From Rhizorhabdus histidinilytica (GTDB taxonomy: Bacteria > Pseudomonadota > Alphaproteobacteria > Sphingomonadales > Sphingomonadaceae), in the NCBI RefSeq assembly GCF_900167915.1, contig NZ_FUYM01000006.1:248001-312000 (forward strand): a DNA stretch of 64,000 bases, read 5' to 3'. This document shows, in pieces, positions 24,259 to 32,983 of this stretch; position 1 is the stretch's first letter, and every line of letters begins with the position of its first letter. The notes under the pieces are model-generated. The model had not been told where the DNA came from and ran no database searches. It saw nothing but the letters and a program-made list of their open reading frames with translations. Position numbers and translations under genes: made by a program.

Positions 24259-26811
24259 TCAGAAGTGGACGGAAATCTCGCCGCCGAAGGTGCGCGGCGG
24301 ATTGAGGTTGGCATAGTCGCCCAGCACGCCGCCATAGTTGGTCGAGACCAGCGTGCTGCCGTTATAGTTCTGCACCGGCGAGGAATTCGCCGCCGAGCGC
24401 CGATAATAATAGGTGGTGTTGAACAGGTTGCGCGACCAGACCGAGAAGGAGACCTTGCTGTTGCCGCCGACCGCGATGTCGCCGAGGGTGATGCGGCCGT
24501 TGACGACGAAGCTCGAGTCGGTCCGGGTCGGCTCCAGCTGGAAGCTGTACTGCCGTCCCAGATAATTGCCGTCGAGGTGGAAGCGAATGTTCGCGTCGCC
24601 GGCGATGGCGGGAACGGGCAGGACATAGTCGATCGCGCCCGACGCCGCGTGCTTCGGCGTGTAGACGATGTAGAGCTGCTGCGGCCGGCCGCCGGTGATC
24701 GGGTTCACCGCCGACGGCGCCTTCCAGTGGGTGTAGGCGTAGGAGCCCGTCAGGGTCAGGTTGTCGACCGGCATGACCGTCAGGTCGACCTCGACCCCGC
24801 GGATCTTGGTCTTGCCCGCATTCTGCGTCTGCTCGATGTGGCTGCCCAGCGTCGGGCTGCCCGATGCGGTATCATAGAGGTCGAAGTCGAACTGGGTGTT
24901 CGAGCGATCCATGATGTAGCCGGCGACGTTCAGGCGGGCGCGGTGCTGCCAGAAGTCCATCTTCGCGCCGACTTCGTACGACTTCACCGTCTCCGGGCCG
25001 AAGGCGTTGAACTGCTGCGACCGGTCGTTGGCCCCGCCGGCGCGGAAACCGGTCGCATATTTCGCATAGGCGTGGACGTCGCTCGACACGTCGACCGCGA
25101 GGTTCAGCATCGGATCGAAGCGGCTGATGCGGTTCTTGAAGGTGAAGGGCTGCGCCGTGTTGTTGACGACGTAGAGCCGGCCGCGCCGCCGATCCTTCGT
25201 CCAGCGGCCGCCCGCGGTCAGGTGGACGATGTCCAGGCCCGCCGGCGTGTAGGTGACGTTGCCGAACAGCGAATAGCTGTGGTCATGCGCCTCGCTGGCG
25301 CGGGCGATGAACTGGCAGCTGTTCGCGGATTCCGGGACGGTCGCGGCCAGGGTGTTGATGCACGACGGATCGAAGGGCTGGTAGCCCGAGTTCGCACTGG
25401 TGACCGTGCCCGACACGATCGGGCTGCGGACCGTGTAGCCGGTGCCGTCGGCGTTCCAGAGGTTGCTCAGCGGGGTCGCCGCATGCTCGGTGGCATGCTC
25501 GGTGTAATAATAGGCGCCGACCACATAATCGAACTGGTCGACGCTGCCGACCGCCTGGAATTCCTGGCTGAACTGGTTCTGGCGCAGGAAGGAGAGGCTG
25601 TAGCGGCTGAAGTTCGCCGAAGGCGAGAAGGTCTGGCGCGCCGCACCGCCGCTATTGTCCCACTGATCGGTCGAGACGCCGCGCCACGCGGTGATCGAGC
25701 GCAGTTCGAGCCAGGGCGCCGCTTCATATTTGACGTTGGCCGAGAAGCCGTGGGTGATGTCGACGCTCGGCTGCTGCGGCACGCCGATATCGGACGAGGA
25801 CTGACGCCCGGGGTGCGGCACGACGGCCGGCGCCAGCGGGGCGATGCAGGCGGGGCGGCTGGTGCCGGCGGCGATGGTTCCGCCACAGGGAGTCGTCGTG
25901 CCCGGCAGGAACAGCGCGGTGCCCGTGGTGGCGCCGTTGTACGAGCCGACCACATAGCCGTTCGGGTTGTAGTTGATCAGCTGGCTGAAGTTCGGGGTGT
26001 TCTCGTCCTTCGCATAATCATAGGCGAAGTCCGCGGTGAGGCCGCTGACCGGCGTCCAGCGCGCCGCGACGCGGCCGCCCTTGCGGTCGTAATAGTTCCA
26101 GCCCGTCGCGCCGGCGAGCGGGTTCTTCACCGTCGGGTCCTGGTGCTGGTAGACGCCCTCGAACTTCAGGGCGAGGTTGGCGAACGCCGGCAGGTCGACA
26201 TGGGCGTCGGCGCTGCGGCTGCCGTAATTGCCGATCCCGGCCTCGATATGGCCGCCGAACTGGCCGGTGGGCGCCTTGGTGACGATCGACAGCGCGCCGC
26301 CTTCGGTATTGCGGCCGAACAGGGTGCCCTGCGGCCCCTTGAGCACCTCCATGCGCTCGATGTCGAACAGCGCGGCGTTGAGGCCCTGGGTCTTACCCAA
26401 CGCGACGCCGTCGATATAGACGCTGACGCCGCCATCACGGGCCGTCTGGTTCTGGTCGTAGGGGACGATGCCGCGGATGCCGATCGTCAGTGCCGACTGG
26501 CGCGCCTCGAAGGTGGTGACGCGCAGCGACGGGATCGAGCCGTCGGTCAGGTTGTACAGGCTCTGGATGTGGCGGTCCGCGATCCCCTGGGTGCCGATCA
26601 CCGAGATCGAGATCGGCGTCTTCTGCAGGTCGGTCTCGCGCCGGGTGGCGGTGACGACGATGGCGCCGAGGCCGCCGTCGGCATCGTCGGCGGCGAGATC
26701 CTCGGCCGCCGAGGCGGCGGGAACGGCCGCCTGCGCGAAGACCGGCGCGGCGATCGCCAGCGCGGCCGAGGCCGAGAGCAGGCGGAGATGAAACCGGGTG
26801 CGGGACCGCAT
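24259..26811 (-). CDS. TonB-dependent outer membrane receptor
   Basis: 850 residues. Signal peptide 1-27 ('ALAIAAPVFAQ'), TonB box-like 'GAIVVTATRR' (about 50), plug domain about 60-165 with 'IRGIVPYDQNQTARDGGVSV', 'YIDGVALGK', 'IERMEVLKGPQGTLFGRNTE' and 'GGALSIVTKAP', then the beta-barrel ending in 'PPRTFGGEISVHF', a terminal aromatic suited to BamA insertion. Imports an unknown substrate; the barrel resembles the large sphingomonad receptors for organic compounds rather than a specific siderophore type. Transcribed alone, behind a long AT-rich upstream region. Confidence 0.95.
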   Translation of the reverse strand: MRSRTRFHLRLLSASAALAIAAPVFAQAAVPAASAAEDLAADDADGGLGAIVVTATRRETDLQKTPISISVIGTQGIADRHIQSLYNLTDGSIPSLRVTTFEARQSALTIGIRGIVPYDQNQTARDGGVSVYIDGVALGKTQGLNAALFDIERMEVLKGPQGTLFGRNTEGGALSIVTKAPTGQFGGHIEAGIGNYGSRSADAHVDLPAFANLALKFEGVYQHQDPTVKNPLAGATGWNYYDRKGGRVAARWTPVSGLTADFAYDYAKDENTPNFSQLINYNPNGYVVGSYNGATTGTALFLPGTTTPCGGTIAAGTSRPACIAPLAPAVVPHPGRQSSSDIGVPQQPSVDITHGFSANVKYEAAPWLELRSITAWRGVSTDQWDNSGGAARQTFSPSANFSRYSLSFLRQNQFSQEFQAVGSVDQFDYVVGAYYYTEHATEHAATPLSNLWNADGTGYTVRSPIVSGTVTSANSGYQPFDPSCINTLAATVPESANSCQFIARASEAHDHSYSLFGNVTYTPAGLDIVHLTAGGRWTKDRRRGRLYVVNNTAQPFTFKNRISRFDPMLNLAVDVSSDVHAYAKYATGFRAGGANDRSQQFNAFGPETVKSYEVGAKMDFWQHRARLNVAGYIMDRSNTQFDFDLYDTASGSPTLGSHIEQTQNAGKTKIRGVEVDLTVMPVDNLTLTGSYAYTHWKAPSAVNPITGGRPQQLYIVYTPKHAASGAIDYVLPVPAIAGDANIRFHLDGNYLGRQYSFQLEPTRTDSSFVVNGRITLGDIAVGGNSKVSFSVWSRNLFNTTYYYRRSAANSSPVQNYNGSTLVSTNYGGVLGDYANLNPPRTFGGEISVHF

Positions 26812-26874
26812 CGTATAAACCCCTTTGTTGAACTGGTTCGCCGGGGCCTATAGGTTTTCGTCACGACACTTATG

Positions 26875-26889
26875 TTACGGTCACAGTAA
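26875..26889. promoter_or_regulatory. 15-bp near-palindrome upstream of the TonB receptor
   Basis: TTACGGTCACAGTAA: six of seven base pairs around the central base are complementary (TTAC-x-GT-x-AC-x-GTAA). Located 64 nt before the receptor ATG, in a place suited to an operator. The regulator is not identifiable. Confidence 0.4.
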
Positions 26890-27190
26890 AACTCATGAAA
26901 TCATGCGTTCATTCTCGCTTCATTTTCAAATATATAGAAGGTATCAGGCGTTATCACCTGTCGGTACCGTAGAATATATTCAATCGCTTTCGTGAAACAA
27001 TTTTATACACCACTTTAAAATATTCGCGGTCAACAGAAGATCACCCGTCATGATGTCGAAATAGTTCGACACGACCTCAAGACGAAGCGTGGCGCCGCGC
27101 GGCATCGCCAGCCGCCGATATTACAATTCGACGAAGAATCCGCGTCGCAGCAATGGCGGCGACGCTACAGTTCCCCGTCCCCACGGTTTC

Positions 27191-27290
27191 TCGTCATCCT
27201 GACGCAAGTCAGGATCCCTCTTCTTTTCGTCCCTATGCTCCAAAGGCGCGGAAAGGCAGGGAGATCCCGGCTTTCGCCGGGATGACGGAG
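27191..27290. repeat. 100-bp palindromic repeat of the CGTCATCC family
   Basis: Left hairpin TCGTCATCCTGACGCAAGTC-AGGAT and right hairpin GATCCCGGC...GCCGGGATGACGG, with a non-repeat centre. It lies just downstream of the acyl-CoA ligase stop. Confidence 0.65.
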
Positions 27291-27297
27291 AAGGCGC

Positions 27298-29073
27298 CTA
27301 CCCCCCGTAAAGCGCATCCATCCGGTCGCCATAGACCGCGCGGATCGCGTGGCGGCGGTTCTTCATCGACGGGGTCATCTGCTCGTTCTCGATCGAGAAG
27401 GGCTCGTCGGCGACGGCGATGCGGCGGACTTTCTCGATCACCGACAGATCGGCGTTGACCCGGTCGACCGCCGCCATCAGCGCACGGTGGAAATCGGCAT
27501 TGCCCTTGAGCTGCGCCAGCACCGGCGGCAGGCCGCGTTCACCGGCCCAGACCGCCAGCCATTCCTGGTCGGGGACGACGAGGCCGACGATATAGGGCCG
27601 CTTGTCGCCCGCCACCATCGCCTGGGCGATCTCGGGCTGGAGGGTCAGCATGCCCTCCACCTTCTGCGGCGCGATATTGTCGCCCTTGTCGTTGACGATC
27701 AGGTCCTTCTTGCGGTCGGTGATCTTGAGCCGGCCCTTGTCGTCGAGATGGCCGACGTCGCCCGAATGGAGCCAGCCGTCCTTCAGCACCCGCTCGGTCT
27801 CGGCCTCGTTGCGCCAGTAGCCGGCCATCACCAGCTCGCCGCGGATCAATATCTCGCCGTCCTCGGCGATCTTGACCTCGACCCCCTTCATCGGCGGGCC
27901 GACCGTGTCGAGCTTGATCCCCGCCTTCGGCCGGTTGCACGAGACCACCGGCCCCGCCTCGGTCTGGCCATAGCCCTGGAGCAGGGTGAGGCCGAGCGAG
28001 GAGAAGAACTGCCCGACCTCGGGGTTGAGCGGCGCGCCGCCCGAGACGAGCGCCTTGATCCGCCCGCCGAAGCGCTTCTGCACCTTGGGCTTGAGCAGCA
28101 GGTCGATTGCCAGCTTGTACGGATAGTCGGCCAGCCGCAGCTTCTCGCGCGTGCCGAGCTCGAGCGCCTTGTCGAGCAGCTTCTGGCCGATCCCGCCCTG
28201 CTTCTCGACCGCCTTGATCAGCCGCGCGCGCAGCAGCTCGAACAGGCGCGGGACGACGACCATGATCGTCGGCCGGGTCTCCTCGATATTGGCGGCGAGC
28301 TTCTCCAGTCCCTCGGCATAATAGATCTGCCCGCCCAGCGCGATCGGCAGGAACTGCCCGCCCGAATGCTCATAGGCGTGGCTGAGCGGCAGGAACGACA
28401 GGAACACCTCGTCGTCCCAGCCGAAATCCTCGGCGATGATGTCGACGCATCCCTCGACATTGCACAGGATCGCACCGTGATGCTGGCGCACCCCGCGCGG
28501 CGCGCCGCCGGTGCCGCTGGTGTAGATCAGGCAGGCGAGATCCTCGCGCCGCAAGTCGGCGACGGCGGCCTCGGCTGCGGCGACATCGGCGGCCGGATCG
28601 CCGGCGAGCGCCGCGAAATCGAGGGTGCGGACCGCGGTCGCGGGCAGCGGCTCCATGCCGATCAGGAATTCGCAGGTCGAGGAGCGGACGATCGCAGGCA
28701 GCAGCACCTGCGCCAGCTTCGCGGTCGAGACGATGGCCGCGCGCGCGCCGCTATTCTCCAGGATGTGGGTGTGGTCGCGCTCGGTGTTGGTGGTGTAGGT
28801 CGGCACCGTCACGCAGCCCGCGGTCATGATCGCGAGGTCGGCGATGCAGAATTCGGGACGATTCTCCGACACCAACACGACGCGATCGCCCTCGCGCAGC
28901 CCCTGCGCACGCAGCGCGGCGGCGAGCGAGGCGACCCGGCGCGCGACCTCCGTCCAGCTCAGCGGCGCCCACGCCCCGCCGCGCTTCGCCCACAGGAAGG
29001 GGGCGTCGCCCTTCTCGCGGGCGCGCGTGAAGAACATGGTGACGAGGTTCGGAAATCGCTCGAAGGTCCGCAT
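27298..29073 (-). CDS. Long-chain-fatty-acid-CoA ligase-like AMP-dependent synthetase
   Basis: 591 residues. Adenylate-forming motifs: A3 'LIYTSGTGGAPRGVRQHHG', A5 'QGYGQTEAG', A7 'LHSGDVG', A8 'ITDRKKDLIVNDKGDNIAPQ'. The N-terminal 'NLVTMFFTRAREKGDAPFLW' and the large insertion typical of long-chain synthetases place it with the FadD15/ACSL group. It probably activates fatty acids to acyl-CoA in the cytoplasm or at the membrane. The glycine-rich loop SGTGGAPRG has Ala-Pro where TGxPKG is usual (PRG instead of PKG, found in some ligases). Start ATG 29073 preceded by AGGAGAG. Confidence 0.93.
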   Translation of the reverse strand: MRTFERFPNLVTMFFTRAREKGDAPFLWAKRGGAWAPLSWTEVARRVASLAAALRAQGLREGDRVVLVSENRPEFCIADLAIMTAGCVTVPTYTTNTERDHTHILENSGARAAIVSTAKLAQVLLPAIVRSSTCEFLIGMEPLPATAVRTLDFAALAGDPAADVAAAEAAVADLRREDLACLIYTSGTGGAPRGVRQHHGAILCNVEGCVDIIAEDFGWDDEVFLSFLPLSHAYEHSGGQFLPIALGGQIYYAEGLEKLAANIEETRPTIMVVVPRLFELLRARLIKAVEKQGGIGQKLLDKALELGTREKLRLADYPYKLAIDLLLKPKVQKRFGGRIKALVSGGAPLNPEVGQFFSSLGLTLLQGYGQTEAGPVVSCNRPKAGIKLDTVGPPMKGVEVKIAEDGEILIRGELVMAGYWRNEAETERVLKDGWLHSGDVGHLDDKGRLKITDRKKDLIVNDKGDNIAPQKVEGMLTLQPEIAQAMVAGDKRPYIVGLVVPDQEWLAVWAGERGLPPVLAQLKGNADFHRALMAAVDRVNADLSVIEKVRRIAVADEPFSIENEQMTPSMKNRRHAIRAVYGDRMDALYGG

Positions 29074-29233
29074 CGTCTCTCCTGTTTCGGCGGCCACGTC
29101 CGCTCTTCCCCATGGCTATAACCCAGAAACCGGGGGAATGTACCGCCGATGTTCCCGGGCGATGACGACGCCCCGCCCGCTTCCGATTTCCGCAATGGTC
29201 CGTTCAGCCGTTCGGCGCTACAGGGGAAGGCTT

Positions 29234-29764
29234 ATGGCCCGATCCTCTTCCCGTTCGAACGACTGGGGTTTTCCCCGCTGGCGCGGCTATGGCAGCGAAC
29301 GCGGCGCGACCAAGGTGCGCATGTGCGACCGGCACGGCTGCGACCAGCCGGGCGACTGCCCGGCGCCCAAGGCGCCGAACAGCCGCGAACGCTGGTATTT
29401 CTGTCCCCGCCACGCCGAGGAATATAACCGCAACTGGGACTATTTCGCCGGCCTGTCGGCCGAGGAGGCGGCGAAGCGCGCCGAGCAGGAGCGCCAGGCC
29501 TCCTCGGGCTATGCCGAACAGGCGCATTATGGCTGGGGTGGCCCCGGCGACGGCCGTTGGACCCGCGACGAGCTGCGCGCCTTCGAGACGCTCGAACTCG
29601 ATTCCGACGCCGATTTCGAGGCGGTGAAAGCCGCGTGGCGCCGGCTGGCCAAGGCCAACCACCCCGATGTCCGCCCCGGCGACGCCGATGCGGCGGTGCG
29701 GTTCCAGGCGGTTCAGGCCGCGTTCGAGGTGCTTCGGCGCGCGGAGGAGCGCCGGCCGCGCTGA
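29234..29764 (+). CDS. DnaJ-domain protein with N-terminal Cys/His cluster
   Basis: 176 residues. A C-terminal J domain (about 115-172) has the HPD motif in 'AKANHPDVRPGD', but helix I is short. The N-terminal part has 'MCDRHGCDQPGDCPAP' and 'WYFCPRHAEEYN', a Cys/His set that could bind zinc (inference). No G/F or DnaJ zinc-finger regions, so it is a type III J-protein recruiting Hsp70 (DnaK) to an unknown client. ATG 29234 with AGGGGAAGG upstream; divergent from the acyl-CoA ligase gene. Confidence 0.88.
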   Translation: MARSSSRSNDWGFPRWRGYGSERGATKVRMCDRHGCDQPGDCPAPKAPNSRERWYFCPRHAEEYNRNWDYFAGLSAEEAAKRAEQERQASSGYAEQAHYGWGGPGDGRWTRDELRAFETLELDSDADFEAVKAAWRRLAKANHPDVRPGDADAAVRFQAVQAAFEVLRRAEERRPR

Positions 29765-29877
29765 CGGCGGGATCGATCCGGATTGGAACCGAATTGCCTC
29801 GACACGCGCTTGCCGATACGATGACGTAACGGCGGACCATGACGATCTCGTAACGATCTTTCCGCCGAGGGAGGTTC

Positions 29878-30246
29878 ATGTTGCGTATCCTGTGCGTCGA
29901 CGACGATGGGCTCGTCCTCTCCATCACCTCGGATCTGCTGCGCGCGCTCGGCCATGAGGTGGTCGAGGCGATCGGCGGCGCCCCCGCGACGCGGACGATC
30001 GAGGAAGGCGACGGATTCGACCTGCTCGTCACCGACATCCATATGCCCGGCGGCCCCGGTGGCCCGGACCTTGCCCGGCTCGCGCGCCGGACCCATCCCG
30101 AAATGCCGGTGATCTTCTTCAGCGGCGTCGACCAGTTCACCCCCGCGGAAGCGGGCGACCAGGTGCTGCGCAAGCCGTGCACCCTCGGCGAGCTGCAGCT
30201 GGCGATCGAGGCCGTCCAGCCGCGGCCGGGAGTCGCGCCGCTCTGA
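29878..30246 (+). CDS. Single-domain response regulator
   Basis: 122 residues, receiver only: 'ILCVDDDGLVLSI', phospho-Asp in 'LLVTDIHMPGGPGGPD', Ser/Thr in 'VIFFSGVDQ', Lys in 'VLRKPCTLGEL'. With no output domain, it probably works as a phospho-relay intermediate, a CheY-like effector or a sink, as in alphaproteobacterial general-stress and kinase networks. ATG 29878 with GGGAGG upstream; no kinase gene adjacent. Confidence 0.92.
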   Translation: MLRILCVDDDGLVLSITSDLLRALGHEVVEAIGGAPATRTIEEGDGFDLLVTDIHMPGGPGGPDLARLARRTHPEMPVIFFSGVDQFTPAEAGDQVLRKPCTLGELQLAIEAVQPRPGVAPL

Positions 30247-30261
30247 CCGGAGCGGCCGGGA

Positions 30262-31221
30262 TCAGATCCGGCCGGTCAGCACTGCCAGGCTCGCCCGCTC
30301 GTTCGCGCGCAGGCTGCGCGGCGTGGCCGGGATCGTCTCGATCCAGCGACCCGCCTTGGCCATCTCGATGAAGACCGGGGCGACATAGGATTTGCGGCAC
30401 ACCGCCGGCGTGTTGCCGAGCTGGCGCGCCACCTCGCCCAGCAGCGTCTTGACCGAGGTCCGCCGCCCGCGCGCGAGCATCCCCGCCGCGACCGCGCAGG
30501 CACGCCAGGTCCGGAAGGTCTTGGCGGTGCCGCTGCCATCGGTCAGCTCGGCGATCCACTGGTTGATATCGGCGGCGCGCACCCGCACCCCCGACCGCAT
30601 CGCGAACAGCTCGCCCGCCCCCGCCTGCTTGAGCTCGGCGAGCGCCGCCGCCAGCGCCGCGTCGCGCCCCGACAGGTCGGCGCGGATGCCGTGCTTGCCG
30701 AAGAAGCAGAGCCGGATCGCGTCGCCGTCGATCCGGGCATGGCGGTTGAGCAGCGTCGTCGCGCCGAAGCTGCCGCGCGCCGCCGAATCGTCGGAACCGA
30801 CCCGGATCGCGAAACCGTCGAGCAGCCGCACCGCCGCCGCCCGCGCGCGCTCCCACGGATCGTCGCTGCGCAGCGCGCGGCGGACGACGGCGCGCAGGCG
30901 GGGCAGGTGCGCGGCGAATTCGGGAAGGGCCGCGAATTTCTCCTCGTCGCGCGCCTCGCGCCACGCGCTGTTATAGCGATATTGCTTGCGCCCGGCGGCA
31001 TCGATGCCCGTCGCTTGGACCGGCGCGTCCGGATCGGGGTTGATCCATACCCGGCGCCAGGCGGGCGGGATGCCGAGCGCCAGTATCCGCATCCGTTCGT
31101 CGGGGTCGCGGACCGTCGACCCGTCGGGGGCGACGAAGCGCCACCCGCCGCCGCGTCGGATGCGGGTTATGCCGGGAACGGAATCGATCGTGTCGGGCGG
31201 GTCGATCGGGCGGCGCGGCAT
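30262..31221 (-). CDS. DNA topoisomerase IB (poxvirus-like type)
   Basis: 319 residues. Small bacterial type IB enzyme that relaxes supercoils through a 3'-phosphotyrosine. The N-terminal domain has 'GWRFVAPDGSTVRDPDE', 'GIPPAWRRVWINPDPDAPVQ' and 'GRKQYRYNSAWRE'. The catalytic domain has the Lys/Arg/His set ('FFGKHGIRADLSGRD', 'TFRTWRACAVAAGMLARG') and the active Tyr in 'VCRKSYVAPVFIEM'. Starts at ATG 31221; a TTG 6 codons upstream is possible. Its stop lies 16 nt from the convergent regulator gene. Common in sphingomonads as an accessory topoisomerase. Confidence 0.93.
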   Translation of the reverse strand: MPRRPIDPPDTIDSVPGITRIRRGGGWRFVAPDGSTVRDPDERMRILALGIPPAWRRVWINPDPDAPVQATGIDAAGRKQYRYNSAWREARDEEKFAALPEFAAHLPRLRAVVRRALRSDDPWERARAAAVRLLDGFAIRVGSDDSAARGSFGATTLLNRHARIDGDAIRLCFFGKHGIRADLSGRDAALAAALAELKQAGAGELFAMRSGVRVRAADINQWIAELTDGSGTAKTFRTWRACAVAAGMLARGRRTSVKTLLGEVARQLGNTPAVCRKSYVAPVFIEMAKAGRWIETIPATPRSLRANERASLAVLTGRI

Positions 31222-31287
31222 GACGGGAGAACGCGGCAAGCGGCATCGGGTGCCACCGCCTCTCTCTCCGACGGGATGACGGGGTTT

Positions 31288-31713
31288 CTATTCCGCCGAG
31301 AGGTCGTCGGGCAGCGGGTCCCTGCCGGAGATGCGACGGGCAAGCGCCTCGCCGTCGGTCAGGTTCCAGCGGCCGGGAATCTCGATCACCCCGTCGGTGA
31401 CCGGCTTGCGGACCAGCTCGGCGGCGAGCGTCTTGCCGTCGAGCGCGACCAGCATCGGCTTGCCGACCAGCGATCCGGTGATCGCCTCCAGCCGCCGGGC
31501 GGCGGCGGGGGTCAGGGTCAGCATGATGCCGACCTTGCCGTTGACGTCGGGCAGCGCGCGGGCGTCGAGCACCTCCGACGGCGCGAACGCTTCCCCGGCG
31601 ATGGCGAGCTTGCCGGTCTCGAAAGCGGTCGCCTGGGCGGGCGGCTCGGCGGCGCAGGCCGGCATCGTCAGCGGCAGCGCGGCGAGCAGCAGGAGGGCAA
31701 GCCGGCGCTTCAT
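31288..31713 (-). CDS. Stand-alone SecD P1-head-like periplasmic protein
   Basis: 141 residues with a signal peptide (1-22, 'ALPLTMPACAAE'). The mature part ('IMLTLTPAAARRLEAITG', 'VGKPMLVALDGKTLAAELV', 'GVIEIPGRWNLTDGEALA') matches the P1 head subdomain of SecD in order and spacing (established family pattern, my alignment by eye). No SecD membrane domain is present. Its ATG overlaps the sufE stop (ATGA), so the two are probably translated together. Possible role: an exported binding or modulator domain; function unknown. Cys at position 20 might be a lipid anchor but the lipobox is poor. Confidence 0.65.
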   Translation of the reverse strand: MKRRLALLLLAALPLTMPACAAEPPAQATAFETGKLAIAGEAFAPSEVLDARALPDVNGKVGIMLTLTPAAARRLEAITGSLVGKPMLVALDGKTLAAELVRKPVTDGVIEIPGRWNLTDGEALARRISGRDPLPDDLSAE

Positions 31714-32123
31714 GCGTAGCGCTCGGCGGTCGAGCGGATCAGCGCGATCATGTTCGGTATCCCCTGGGTTCGGTTCGAGCTGAGCTGGTTCTTGAGGTCG
31801 AAGGGTTCGAGCAGCGCGGCGATGTCGGTATCGCGGATCTCGGCGGCTGGCCGATCCTGCACGGTCGCCAGGACGAGCGCGATGATCCCCTTCGTGATCG
31901 CGGCGTTGCTGTCGGCGAGGAAGTGGAGCGTGCCGTCTCCCGCCACGGTCGGATAGACCCACACCGAGGCCGAGCAGCCGCGCACCAGCGTCGCATCGGT
32001 CTTGAGCGCGTCGGGCATCGGTTCGAGCGCGCGGCCCAGTTCGATCAGCAGGCGATAGCGGTCGTCGCCATCGAGGAATTCATATTCTTCACGGATGTCG
32101 GCAAGACGGGCAGGCTCGGTCAT
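31710..32123 (-). CDS. sufE: SufE family sulfur acceptor / cysteine desulfurase activator
   Basis: 137 residues. Takes persulfide sulfur from SufS and passes it to the SufBCD scaffold. The acceptor Cys is in 'LVRGCSASVWV' (about 49), and the C-terminal 'SSNRTQGIPNMIALIRSTAE' is the usual SufE tail. Its partner genes sufS and sufBCD lie about 24 kb away in this window. Followed with ATGA overlap by the SecD-P1-like gene. No strong ribosome-binding site is seen before the ATG at 32123. Confidence 0.92.
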   Translation of the reverse strand: MTEPARLADIREEYEFLDGDDRYRLLIELGRALEPMPDALKTDATLVRGCSASVWVYPTVAGDGTLHFLADSNAAITKGIIALVLATVQDRPAAEIRDTDIAALLEPFDLKNQLSSNRTQGIPNMIALIRSTAERYA

Positions 32124-32197
32124 GGCGAGCGGACTAGAGGATTTTCGGGTCCGCGTCATCCGGATCGACGCGCGCCGTTGCCCGGGGCGTCCCATGG

Positions 32198-32217
32198 TGT
32201 ATTATCGGAATAATACA
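32198..32217. promoter_or_regulatory. TGTATTAT-N4-ATAATACA palindrome between sufE and DUF4386 genes
   Basis: Perfect 8-bp arms around CGGA in the divergent gap, 17 nt before the downstream TTG start. AT-rich in a GC-rich setting, so it may be the core promoter plus an operator for the DUF4386 gene. The binding protein is unknown. Confidence 0.5.
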
Positions 32218-32234
32218 TCCAGAGGGAGAGCCGC

Positions 32235-32942
32235 TTGCCCAGGACCCTGAACGCCGGCGCCGCCGTCGCGCCGCCCGGTATCTCCGGGGCGGCCGCCCGA
32301 TGGGCCGGCGCGCTCTACCTCGGGACGATCGCATTCGGACTGTTCGCCGAAATCGGGGTGCGTGCGCGCGTCCGCGCTGCCGACGCCGCGACCACGGCGT
32401 CCAACATCGTCCATCAGCAAAGCTGGTACAGGCTGGGCGAGGCGGCCGACCTCGCCATGCTGGGCTGCTACATCGCCGTCACCGCGCTTCTCTACAGGCT
32501 GTTCGCAACCGGCGCCCGGTCCCTGTCGCTGGTCGCGGCCGGCTTCAGCCTGATCGGCATCGCCGTCCTGGCGGTCGCCGGGATGCTCCATCTGGCTCCC
32601 CTCGCGCTGTCGGAATATCAAGGTCTCGCGCGGCCGGACCTGCTCGCGCAACTGGCTCTCGACCTCCATGGCGACCTCTATGGGATCAGCCTCGTCTTCT
32701 TCGGCGTCTATTGCCTTCTGATCGGCATCCTATGCGTCACGAGTCGCCTGCTGCCGCTTCCGATCGGCCTGCTGATGATGGCCGGGGGGCTGGCCCATAT
32801 CGTGACCCGGCTGCTCTGGATCGCGGCCCCTGCCGCCCGGCACGCCCTCCCCGGCGCACTGGACATGCTGCCGCTGGCGGGCGAGGCCGCCCTGGCCGCC
32901 TGGCTGCTGCTGGCCGGCCTTCCCCGCACGCGGAGCACCTGA
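32235..32942 (+). CDS. DUF4386 family multi-span membrane protein
   Basis: 235 residues with about six membrane segments ('WAGALYLGTIAFGLFAEIGV', 'LAMLGCYIAVTALLYRLFA', 'SLVAAGFSLIGIAVLAVAGM', 'GISLVFFGVYCLLIGILC'). The pattern 'RWAGALYLGTI' followed by 'ARVRAADAATTASNI' is the DUF4386 signature; function unknown. It starts with TTG at 32235, with AGAGGGAGAG just upstream; no ATG lies nearer that keeps the first membrane segment. Expected to be controlled through the palindrome before it. Confidence 0.85.
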   Translation: MPRTLNAGAAVAPPGISGAAARWAGALYLGTIAFGLFAEIGVRARVRAADAATTASNIVHQQSWYRLGEAADLAMLGCYIAVTALLYRLFATGARSLSLVAAGFSLIGIAVLAVAGMLHLAPLALSEYQGLARPDLLAQLALDLHGDLYGISLVFFGVYCLLIGILCVTSRLLPLPIGLLMMAGGLAHIVTRLLWIAAPAARHALPGALDMLPLAGEAALAAWLLLAGLPRTRST

Positions 32943-32983
32943 GCGGCGCCCGCCAACGATCGGTCAAGACCGGAACGATCGCC

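Larger units (their letters stand above)
26812..27297. other. 486-nt gene-free region upstream of the TonB receptor
   Basis: About 26870-27060 is strikingly AT-richer than the rest of the window. It probably carries the receptor promoter and upstream control sites. The right part (27191-27290) is a palindromic repeat. No open frame with a convincing start and coding character is visible in it, on either strand. Confidence 0.6.

Noticed and set aside
27153-27458. Small frame of about 100 codons running through the repeat downstream of the acyl-CoA ligase gene
   Set aside because: It reads the palindromic repeat and antisense of the ligase; no start signal and no conserved pattern.
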